From the NCBI RefSeq assembly GCF_001625655.1, contig NZ_AUYB01000137.1:1-58730 (forward strand): a DNA stretch of 58,730 nt, read 5' to 3'. Of the stretch, positions 29,108 through 36,731 are shown piece after piece. The DNA is from Pseudoalteromonas luteoviolacea DSM 6061. GTDB lineage: Bacteria > Pseudomonadota > Gammaproteobacteria > Enterobacterales > Alteromonadaceae. The notes below the pieces were generated by a model, which worked only from the letters and a program-made list of their open reading frames with translations, had not been told where the DNA came from and made no database searches. The stretch's first letter is position 1. Each line of letters begins with the position of its first letter. A program made the translations under genes and the position numbers.

Positions 29108-29959
29108 GTGGAATTTTATCATTTAAAATCATTTGTCACGGTAGCAAAGACCCAAAATTTAACCAAAGCGGCAAAGCAACTTTACACAACGCCTCCAGCT
29201 GTGAGCGCGCATATCAAAGCATTGGAGCAAGAGCTAGATGTGATTTTATTTGAGCGCTCAAGTAAAGGTATGAGGTTGACAGCTCAAGGTGTTGCCCTGC
29301 AAGAAAAAACAGAAGCCACACTCAACAGCGCAAACGAATTTTTAGCATGTGCTACACATTTAGACTTGCCGCAAACAGGTAAGCTTACTATTGGCATAAA
29401 TTTATCTGCACGAGTATTGAGGTGTGATGAATTACTAAAACAAATGCATAGTGCAAATTCATTGGTGTCCCTAGAGTTAAGTCCAAGCAGTTCTTCAGAA
29501 ATCTTAAATCATATTGATACAGGTCTGCTGGATGGTGGCTATGTATTTGGGTTGAGTGGTGAAGAGTTTGAGTCTGTTTTCATTGCCAATCGAAAAATAA
29601 CAACGGTTTTACCTAAAGCGTGGAGTGATGAGCAAAGCGATGAATTATCGCTCTTAATGCAAAAGCCTTGGATCAGTGTGGGAAATAATTGCCCATTTGA
29701 TATTGCCTTACATGAAAGGCTGCCAATGGCGAAAATAAGTCATATCTCTAGCTTTGATGAATTGACGCGTCTGGACTTAGTCGCCAGAAACCATGGAGTA
29801 AGCTTTGTGGATGAGAGTGAAGTCGAGAATTTGCCCGAAGGAGTTAATCGGACTCAATTATTGGATTTTGAATTACCGTTGTATTTCGTTGTCTCGAAAA
29901 ATAGGCTAAACGAGCCATTAATTAAAGGGCTACTGTCTGAAGTTGAAAAGCTTTACTAA
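29108..29959 (+). CDS. LysR-family transcriptional regulator
   Basis: The first 60 residues are a standard LysR winged helix-turn-helix (FVTVAKTQNLTKAAKQL, then PPAVSAHIKALEQELDVILF). An effector-binding domain follows (about 90-283), shorter than average near its end. Start is GTG 29108, preceded by AAGGGGAC; an ATG two bases earlier is out of frame and stops at once. It sits 21 bases after the glycosyltransferase gene. Usual LysR logic would have it control a divergent unit, which points to the synthase gene or its own operon. Confidence 0.9.
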   Translation: MEFYHLKSFVTVAKTQNLTKAAKQLYTTPPAVSAHIKALEQELDVILFERSSKGMRLTAQGVALQEKTEATLNSANEFLACATHLDLPQTGKLTIGINLSARVLRCDELLKQMHSANSLVSLELSPSSSSEILNHIDTGLLDGGYVFGLSGEEFESVFIANRKITTVLPKAWSDEQSDELSLLMQKPWISVGNNCPFDIALHERLPMAKISHISSFDELTRLDLVARNHGVSFVDESEVENLPEGVNRTQLLDFELPLYFVVSKNRLNEPLIKGLLSEVEKLY

Positions 29960-29997
29960 TGAGAAACTGAAGGTTTTACACTTGATAAGTGTGGATA

Positions 29998-30048
29998 CTG
30001 CTTGGTAAGAAAACATTATTATTATTATTGATTGTTCTTACCAAGCAG
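29998..30048 (+). repeat. 14-base inverted repeat with an ATT-repeat loop
   Basis: CTGCTTGGTAAGAA and its exact complement are separated by 23 bases made largely of ATT units. It lies between the LysR stop and the terminator at 30059. It may be a second terminator-like hairpin or an mRNA end structure. Confidence 0.6.
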
Positions 30049-30058
30049 CTCACACAGC

Positions 30059-30092
30059 AAAACCAAGTGACGGGCATGTTCTTGGTTTTTTT
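30059..30092 (+). terminator. Rho-independent terminator after the LysR gene
   Basis: AAAACCAAG and CTTGGTTTT pair around a 13-base loop and run into seven T. Confidence 0.88.
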
Positions 30093-30148
30093 ACATTGCA
30101 TCCCGAGTAGGCGGTGACAATGCAAATACTTTTATCAAGCTTTACAAA

Positions 30149-30658
30149 TTACCATTTATACAAGGTGCACTTTTGAATTCTTTTACCACCGTAATTAGCA
30201 ACTAGGTATGGACCTACCTGTGCTTCACGAATTGTGTCGAATGTATAAGTAATGATTTCTACATCTAAAGAGCCATCACTGTGTAATTCGTAGCTGGCAT
30301 TTAGCTTGCTCGAGCCAATTTCAAAAAGGCTCACGAACTTGTTTTCAAAAAGGTACTGGTCAATAACGATGCCGTTGTTTTCGTCTACAGCAAAATGACC
30401 TTTTTTCTCATCTAGCGTGACTAAAGTATAATTACGAGGCTGAGCAGTAGCCCCTTCTCCATATGTAATAATCCAGTCTGCTTTGTTTTCTACTGGTGCT
30501 CCCACTTCAAGTGACATTGGAAATTTATACAAAGAACCATGTCCCGGAGCTACTAATTCACATTGGCCTTTAAAAAAGCCCTGCCATTGTTGTGGTGCAG
30601 CCTGCGCACCAGCAGACACGGCCGATAATCCTAAGCAAAGAGCTAGTAGAGTTCTCAT
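30149..30658 (-). CDS. Secreted protein of unknown function, 169 residues
   Basis: A signal peptide (1-20, ending GAQAA) and a beta-rich mature part with two Cys, one near the start (GQCELV) and one near the end (IQKCTLYKW), suited to a disulfide joining the termini. GAGGAACGAAAGA before the ATG is a strong ribosome site. The pattern (QWQGFFKGQCELV, then VDENNGIVIDQYLF) suggests a lipocalin-like or other small barrel, but I do not recognise the family. It is a single gene, separate from the YdcF/hydrolase pair. Confidence 0.65.
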   Translation of the reverse strand: MRTLLALCLGLSAVSAGAQAAPQQWQGFFKGQCELVAPGHGSLYKFPMSLEVGAPVENKADWIITYGEGATAQPRNYTLVTLDEKKGHFAVDENNGIVIDQYLFENKFVSLFEIGSSKLNASYELHSDGSLDVEIITYTFDTIREAQVGPYLVANYGGKRIQKCTLYKW

Positions 30659-30806
30659 TCTTTCGTTCCTCGTTGATGAGTTTTGTTGTTCAGTAGTTAA
30701 AACGAGGGAAATTGAATTTTATAACAACGCGGTACTAATTTTTTCGAAAAAATATTGTGATTGAATCTTAACGTATTGAAAAATATTATTTTTATTCATG
30801 GTGGTG

Positions 30807-31406
30807 TTATGGAATATCTTTATCACTCTGAATGATTGGACTGAAGTGTTGGTGTAGTGAGTGCGCATCTCGCTTGATTGCGACTGCCTCATGTGCATTA
30901 AGTCTTGCCAGTTCATTCTCGGGCAAACGCGTGCTGACCACGTGAAACTGTTTTTGTAGGCTTGGTTGTATATATTCGAAAATAAGTTTAACTCGCTCGA
31001 TATGAAAATCAGAGCTTACGATGTCCACCGATTTTGCGCCACAGGCTTTTATGATAGGGGCTGTTAGTGTGGCGTCTTCAATGGTGAAGCGGCTTAATGC
31101 TTCATTTAAGAATGCTGTACTCGGTGCCCCCATATTCATCAAGTATTCTCGGGCTATGCTGCCATGTGAATTTGGTGATTGGTTAAAGTTCTTACCAAAC
31201 CCTCCTGTACACAGTATTTTACTGGAGGGAGTATTTTTGAATAGGTTAAAACCAAGTTGACAGCGAGACTTTGAAATAGGAGATAGATTGCCAAATTTAT
31301 CGTTTTTATTACCAAGGATAATTACTAATTGCGCCACTATAGAAGGACTCTCATTGCTGATTGTTGTTTTATCGCCATTATAAAGCCAAAGTAAGCTTGA
31401 GCACAT
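30807..31406 (-). CDS. YdcF/DUF218-family protein
   Basis: The DUF218 fold is seen in LVIILGNKNDKFGNLS, SRCQLGFNLF, ILCTGGFGKN, SIAREYLMNMGAP, SRFTIEDATLTAPII and DIVSSDFHIERVKLIFE. These proteins (SanA/ElyC/YdcF) act in the envelope or bind nucleotides; this copy has no membrane anchor, so it may be cytoplasmic. The stated start at 31406 lies inside a nested hairpin. A GTG at 31337 (MAQLVIILG), with GAGAG upstream, would give a more typical family start. It follows the hydrolase gene by 18 bases. The function of this copy is unknown. Confidence 0.78.
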   Translation of the reverse strand: MCSSLLWLYNGDKTTISNESPSIVAQLVIILGNKNDKFGNLSPISKSRCQLGFNLFKNTPSSKILCTGGFGKNFNQSPNSHGSIAREYLMNMGAPSTAFLNEALSRFTIEDATLTAPIIKACGAKSVDIVSSDFHIERVKLIFEYIQPSLQKQFHVVSTRLPENELARLNAHEAVAIKRDAHSLHQHFSPIIQSDKDIP

Positions 31407-31429
31407 ATTTGCTCAAGCATGGCTTTATT
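31381..31429. repeat. Nested inverted repeats at the hydrolase/YdcF junction
   Basis: TAAAGCCA pairs with TGGCTTTA, and inside it GCTTGAGCA pairs with TGCTCAAGC. The structure covers the hydrolase stop and the proposed YdcF start, so it may terminate transcription or control translation of the second gene. Confidence 0.55.
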
Positions 31430-32159
31430 TAACTTGTGCAGATAACCAATTCACAATTGTGTTTTTCAAGTTAACATCTTTGTCTAATAGAGGGTAGCCG
31501 TGTTCCTCACCTTTGTATGCTAAGAATTGACTATTGCGGTGATTTGCTTCGACAAATAAACGTTGTGCACTGGTGTAAGTGCGTCCATCTTCGTCAGCAG
31601 CAATGATTAAGGTTGGTTTATCTGACAGCGTCTCTACATATTGATTGATTCTTTCATCCGATTGTGCGGAGGAGAAAAACCCGATTGCCGCAAGCGAATT
31701 GTTTTTACTCAGTTCAATCGCTTGACCACCACCACAACTCGCGCCAATGACCGCAATCTTGCCAGTTTTTCCGACTTTATCCTTCAAATAGTTGTAGGCA
31801 ATTTGAACATCTGAAGGCCAGTGTGCTGACATAGCACGCCACGCTTCTCGTCGTTTCTCTGTGCCTAAGTTCGCGAATTTGCTCACATCAAAAGTCTGGT
31901 TTTTACTTTTGCCAAAGCCCCTAAAGTCGATACTGAGCGCGTGAACACCGTTGTTTGACAATTGTTTGCCAATGTTTTTGTACATTGTTTGGTTGTAATT
32001 GCACTGATGGAGCATGAGCACCGCAGCTTGGCTTGATGGATCTGTTGAAAAGTAGGTCCCAACGATATTAAAGCCATCTTTTGCTTTTAATTGGATGTTC
32101 GCCATGGTTGATGTACTGATTACTAGCGTTGTGATCACTAAGTGTTTAATGAAGTTCAT
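31425..32159 (-). CDS. Secreted alpha/beta hydrolase (dienelactone hydrolase-like)
   Basis: A signal peptide (1-20) precedes an alpha/beta hydrolase. The oxyanion/HG-like region VLMLHQCNYNQ, the nucleophile elbow IGASCGGG (Ser in G-x-S-x-G), the acid AADEDGRT and the His in GEEHGYPLL give a complete triad. The fold resembles the dienelactone-hydrolase/acyl-peptidase group. Substrate unknown; periplasmic location is inferred from the signal. It is the first gene of a two-gene unit with the YdcF-like gene. Confidence 0.85.
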   Translation of the reverse strand: MNFIKHLVITTLVISTSTMANIQLKAKDGFNIVGTYFSTDPSSQAAVLMLHQCNYNQTMYKNIGKQLSNNGVHALSIDFRGFGKSKNQTFDVSKFANLGTEKRREAWRAMSAHWPSDVQIAYNYLKDKVGKTGKIAVIGASCGGGQAIELSKNNSLAAIGFFSSAQSDERINQYVETLSDKPTLIIAADEDGRTYTSAQRLFVEANHRNSQFLAYKGEEHGYPLLDKDVNLKNTIVNWLSAQVK

Positions 32160-32418
32160 GGTATTCCTTTGATGATGTACTTTTAATTTACAGTACAGTA
32201 GTCAAAGAGTTAAGAAAGCGTATTTGCGATAAATTCACACGAGCTCGGGCTGTATTGTTTTTGAGCAATTTAAATGCCTGTTCAAAAGTTTATTAAAGCG
32301 TGCGTAAAAGCCAACACCCAATTACTAAATCTCACATCAAGCTCTCACTTAAAAACAATATTGAGCCACACGGTTTCCTAATATAGACACAGTTTCTGAA
32401 AACATTAAGGATAGAAAA

Positions 32419-35016
32419 GTGAAAAGATTTACGTTAAGTATTTTAGCTTCAGCGATGTTTTTGACTGGCTGTGACGATGATGATGTAAAGGTGATAAAGC
32501 CGGATAATAAAGATCGCCCAGCTGTGCTCGCTGACTTTGCGGGCGATTGGAATTTGTCAGGGCAAGGCCAAATTTGGTCGATTACTAAAGATGGCCTGAC
32601 AACATATAACTTCAATAGCAAAACTTGTATCAAGGCTGAGCAGCAGAGCAAAGACGATTTGTCTGAAGCCATAAAGTATATGTCTATGTCTGATAAAAAA
32701 GATTCACTGACTTTCGACAGCCCCGCATCATCTGACTTGATGTTAAGCAAGCTAGATACTTTGCCCGAACATTGCCAAGCAAGCCAATTGACTAAACAAA
32801 TGAATTACCCACAAATATTTGACTATGTGTGGCACACGCTCAATGAGTATTATGCATTCTTTGCCATCCGAGGAATTGACTGGCAGCAAGTGTATAGTGA
32901 GAACAAACCTAAAGTGACAGCGTCAATGTCAAAAGATGAATTTATAGAGGTAATGGACGAAATCTTTACTGAGTTTGGCGACGGACATTTGAGCTTAAGT
33001 GATGAGTTTGACAACAGCGCAGACGGCAACAAAATTGATTCTCTATTAAAAGAAGCACTTTTACTTGATGGGGAGAATGTTGATGAGGCGATTGCGCACT
33101 TACACCAACAAGAGGTCCAGGTATTAAAGCATTTAATGGAAGATGGTCAACTACATACCTATGAAAACAGCGATGCTTTATTTTATGGAAACATCTCCAA
33201 CAATCTTGGGTACATAAGGATTGACCGAGTCTATCACATGGTACAAGACGACTCTGACGATGATTTGATATCTAAAATTGAGCGAGATTTAGAAAATACA
33301 GACAAAGTGATGCAAAAGGTGCTGGAAGACTTAGAGGACACAGAAAGCATCATTATTGATCTTAGGTATAATGGCGGGGGATTTGACGATATTTCTCGAA
33401 AAATAGCTGGCTACTTTACCGAACAGGCCTATGTATTTGGGACTAAGCAAATTTCAAATAAAATGCACCAAGGGCAACTGCTTGAGCTGAAAGTTACGCC
33501 GAGTGAATCACATACCTATACAAAACCCATTTACGTATTAATAGGTGAGAATACTGGTAGTGGAGCTGAAGTACTGGCTCAAGCATTAAAGGTGTTACCA
33601 CATAGTACTTTAATTGGTGAGGCAACTAATGGCAGTGTTTCCGATTCATTAACTCATGAGCTGCCAGGTGGATGGGAGTTGAGTTTGAGCCATGAGGTGT
33701 ATAAAAATAATGCTGGCAAAATTCTAGAAAAAGCAGGTGTGACACCTGATGTATTAATGCCAGCTTATGCCAGTGTTGACCATAAACTTAATACTGATAC
33801 ACCCATAGAATTTGTCATTCAATCCCAAGGTGAAGTGACAAGGCACCATTTTGATGCGGCAATGCTTGATGCTCACTTGCAACAAGCATTGGTAGATACA
33901 GGGTTACCTAGTTTGTCGGTAGCAGTTATATCGGGAGATCAGATCGTTTATGAGCAAGCAGTAGGCTTTGCGGATATTGAAAATGCGCAAAAGTCTACGA
34001 TACACACCCCCTACAACGTCGGCTCAATAAGCAAAGCGGTGTCAGCGGTTTCTATCATGCAGCAAATTGAGAAAGGCGCAGTGAGCCTTGACGAAAATGT
34101 AGCAATGATGAACTTAACTTTTGACCCAAATAACCCTGCAAATGAAGGAGAGCAAATAAGCTTACGGAACTTAGTAACACATACATCTGGTATTAAAGAC
34201 AGCGACATGATTCTTTGTACTTACTATGTCCATGAAACTGGTTTGCCCCTGCTGAGTATGTTCGGTATTCCTCTTTGTGACGCCGAAACGCCCGTGACTC
34301 AAGATCTAGAGACGTTTTTAGCCAATGACTACTTTAGAACTGGTGGCCGATATGTGGGAAGTGGTGTCTACTACGATGATGAACTGGGTTTTCCAAATAA
34401 AGTACTTGGGTATTCGAATATCGGGTCTGCGCTAGCTGTACATGCCGTCGAGAAAAAGACGGGGCTAAACCTAGCTGAAGATATGCAGCAGCACATTTTT
34501 GCACCACTAAACATGCACAACACTAACTGGCACCATACGAAACTTGATGAAAACAACCCAAAAGCAGTGCAGTACAGTATTGATCAAAATGGTGAAAAGC
34601 ATGCAATGCCAGAATACAGTTACGCTACATTTTACGACGGTGACCTAAATGTAAGTAGCCATGACCTGAGTAAGCTGCTCATAGCGATTGCAAACAAAGG
34701 CATATATGATGGAGTTCGCATTTTAAGCGAAAACAACGTAGAGCAAATGCTCGCAGCACAAAGTGATGTGTTTAATATTCCTTATAAACAGGGCGTATTC
34801 TGGTACTGGGATGGTTCATTCTTTGGACATAATGGTGGTGACCCTGGCACGCACGCTAAAATGTCATATAACCATCACACCAAAACAGGGATAATTATTT
34901 TGGCAAATGGTGAGGACTTTACCAGTGGTAAAGATGAAATTTCCGAGATGTTAAATGGATTAGAATCGCACCTATATCGATTTGGTGTCCAATATCACGC
35001 AAAAGCTCAACAGTAA
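32419..35016 (+). CDS. Lipoprotein fusing an S41 peptidase with a serine beta-lactamase-family domain
   Basis: A lipobox (MFLTGC, Cys 18) anchors the protein. Residues about 130-450 are an S41/C-terminal-processing-like protease: FDYVWHTLNEYYAFFAIRG at its start, IDLRYNGGGFDD, and the nucleophile Ser about 380 in ENTGSGAEVLAQA. Residues about 475-865 are a class C beta-lactamase/D-Ala-D-Ala carboxypeptidase-like domain: SISK (Ser about 536), a YSN triad element (GYSNIGSA, about 664) and HNGGDPG in place of KTG. Both halves keep their catalytic residues. Two hydrolases on one tether suggest coupled cleavage of peptides or wall material; that is inference. Confidence 0.88.
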   Translation: MKRFTLSILASAMFLTGCDDDDVKVIKPDNKDRPAVLADFAGDWNLSGQGQIWSITKDGLTTYNFNSKTCIKAEQQSKDDLSEAIKYMSMSDKKDSLTFDSPASSDLMLSKLDTLPEHCQASQLTKQMNYPQIFDYVWHTLNEYYAFFAIRGIDWQQVYSENKPKVTASMSKDEFIEVMDEIFTEFGDGHLSLSDEFDNSADGNKIDSLLKEALLLDGENVDEAIAHLHQQEVQVLKHLMEDGQLHTYENSDALFYGNISNNLGYIRIDRVYHMVQDDSDDDLISKIERDLENTDKVMQKVLEDLEDTESIIIDLRYNGGGFDDISRKIAGYFTEQAYVFGTKQISNKMHQGQLLELKVTPSESHTYTKPIYVLIGENTGSGAEVLAQALKVLPHSTLIGEATNGSVSDSLTHELPGGWELSLSHEVYKNNAGKILEKAGVTPDVLMPAYASVDHKLNTDTPIEFVIQSQGEVTRHHFDAAMLDAHLQQALVDTGLPSLSVAVISGDQIVYEQAVGFADIENAQKSTIHTPYNVGSISKAVSAVSIMQQIEKGAVSLDENVAMMNLTFDPNNPANEGEQISLRNLVTHTSGIKDSDMILCTYYVHETGLPLLSMFGIPLCDAETPVTQDLETFLANDYFRTGGRYVGSGVYYDDELGFPNKVLGYSNIGSALAVHAVEKKTGLNLAEDMQQHIFAPLNMHNTNWHHTKLDENNPKAVQYSIDQNGEKHAMPEYSYATFYDGDLNVSSHDLSKLLIAIANKGIYDGVRILSENNVEQMLAAQSDVFNIPYKQGVFWYWDGSFFGHNGGDPGTHAKMSYNHHTKTGIIILANGEDFTSGKDEISEMLNGLESHLYRFGVQYHAKAQQ

Positions 35017-35218
35017 CAACTACAAAGCTGTAGTATGAAGAGCTCGGTGTTCGAGGCATACTGCAGCGCTTTAACTTTTCCTTGCTAAACGTTTGAGATT
35101 GTTATGTTAACTTAAAAATGCTTGGCTACACTATATGTGTCGATACTGGGCTGGCGTTATTTGATGTCGACAGGGTTTCAGTTTGTAGATGTAAAACTAA
35201 TGCGGTGATCTCATAAAA

Positions 35219-36478
35219 ATGAAATGGTTAAAGGATATAGACGAAACTTTTGATGCTTTGCTGACTGACTGTTATCAGCAACGTGAAATGGAAATGGAGC
35301 TGCATATCAATCGGATCCGTTTTTATGGATTGATGTCATTGTTTCTAATTGAGTTATTAATTGGTCTATTAAATAGTGGTATTGATTGGACTCTCATCGT
35401 CGTTGATCTAGGCACTATGGCAATGACTGCTGTGTGGTGCATTGTGGTTGCCATGTGGGCGAGGGGCAAAGTCTATAAACCTTGGCTAAAGTATGTGTCG
35501 ATCCTATTTGATTATCTCATTATTCTACTGATTACGTTAGAAATGGAGTTTCTCTCGGAAGTTGGGCATTTCTTGCATGACATGCACAATACTGAGTTTG
35601 AATTGATGCTTATGAGTGCATTAATTCTTTTTAATGTGATGAGTGCTTTTCGTCAAGGAAAGCTAATTATCTATTACTCTACTTTATGCTGCTTAGCAAC
35701 TGGAACCTTAATTCTGGAACATAGCGATACCGCAAGAGCAATAGAATTACATGAACAAATCATTATTCTTTTCTCAGGTTTACTGGCTTGGTCTATCTCT
35801 AGTTATATCACCAATACATATACGCGCTTACGGCACAGAGAGCGTTTACTTCGCTATTTACCTAAAAAGTTAGTAAGTGCTGTCGAAACAGGAAAGGTAG
35901 ATATAGAACCAGGAGGTGAGCGCAGAAACGTTACTGTGTTGATGGCAGATATCAGGCGCTTTACCAGTATGTGTGAAGAGCACGAGCCAGAGGTGATTAC
36001 AGCTTTATTAAACCGCTACTTTTCAGCAATGAGTACGATTATTTTTAAATACGATGGCATGATAGATAAGTTTATTGGTGATGCCATCATGGCTATTTTT
36101 GGAACTCCACAAGACGAAGGTAATAGCGCTAAAAACGCGATAGAGGCCGCAAAAGAAATGCTCTCGGTTCTGGAGGAGTTGAATAAAGAATTAATAAAAG
36201 AGGGATTACCCGCTCTTGAAATAGGCATTGGTATCCACAGTGGCGATGCCATTGCTGGTAATGTGGGCAGTTCTAGTTGTATGGATTACACGGTGATTGG
36301 TGACACAGTCAATGTGGCTGCGCGTATTGAAAGCAAAACCAAAGATCTCAATACACCGTTGCTTGTTAGCAAGGTCAGTGTTGAACAATCTGAGCTCAAT
36401 TCATTAGAAAAAGCAGCTGAAGTGAGTTTAAAAGGTCGCAGCGAGCCGATTGAAGTATTTTTCGATCCTGTAATTTAA
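35219..36478 (+). CDS. Membrane adenylate cyclase (class III)
   Basis: About five to six hydrophobic helices in residues 30-195 form a MASE-like sensor, followed by a class III catalytic domain (about 230-400). Metal-binding Asp residues are in LMADIRRFT and KFIGDAIMA; the purine-selecting Lys and Asp are in DKFIGD and MDYTVIGD, which favours ATP over GTP; the transition-state Asn and Arg are in VNVAARIES. The protein should make cAMP in response to a membrane signal. It stands alone, 200 bases after the lipoprotein gene. The ribosome site is modest (GGTGATCTC). Confidence 0.9.
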   Translation: MKWLKDIDETFDALLTDCYQQREMEMELHINRIRFYGLMSLFLIELLIGLLNSGIDWTLIVVDLGTMAMTAVWCIVVAMWARGKVYKPWLKYVSILFDYLIILLITLEMEFLSEVGHFLHDMHNTEFELMLMSALILFNVMSAFRQGKLIIYYSTLCCLATGTLILEHSDTARAIELHEQIIILFSGLLAWSISSYITNTYTRLRHRERLLRYLPKKLVSAVETGKVDIEPGGERRNVTVLMADIRRFTSMCEEHEPEVITALLNRYFSAMSTIIFKYDGMIDKFIGDAIMAIFGTPQDEGNSAKNAIEAAKEMLSVLEELNKELIKEGLPALEIGIGIHSGDAIAGNVGSSSCMDYTVIGDTVNVAARIESKTKDLNTPLLVSKVSVEQSELNSLEKAAEVSLKGRSEPIEVFFDPVI

Positions 36479-36664
36479 TTGTGAACATGGTGTTTACTTT
36501 TTTGTATTGATCAGTTTAATATGGGTACAGCTCAAAAGTGAGGCTGTCCATATTTTTAGTATTTTGCAGTTGCTCAATACGGTCACTAACGTTGAAGCGC
36601 ATGGACGGGGTCAATGAATTTTATAAATACTGAAAAGCTGGGCGTCTTGTTTTTGAGCAGTTCT

Positions 36665-36717
36665 TAAAATAAAAGAGCAAAACGACATAGTCTAAGACTT
36701 CGTCGCTTTACTCTTTT
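36665..36717 (-). terminator. Rho-independent terminator of the S9 peptidase gene
   Basis: AAAAGAGCAAAACGAC pairs with GTCGCTTTACTCTTTT with two internal mismatches; on the minus strand a T-rich run follows. An inner AGTCTAAGACT is also self-complementary. Confidence 0.75.
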
Positions 36718-36731
36718 GACATGGAAAGCGG

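Noticed and set aside
29108..29173. ATG at 29106 as the LysR start
   Set aside because: It is out of frame with the HTH and stops after six codons; GTG 29108 reads into the full domain.
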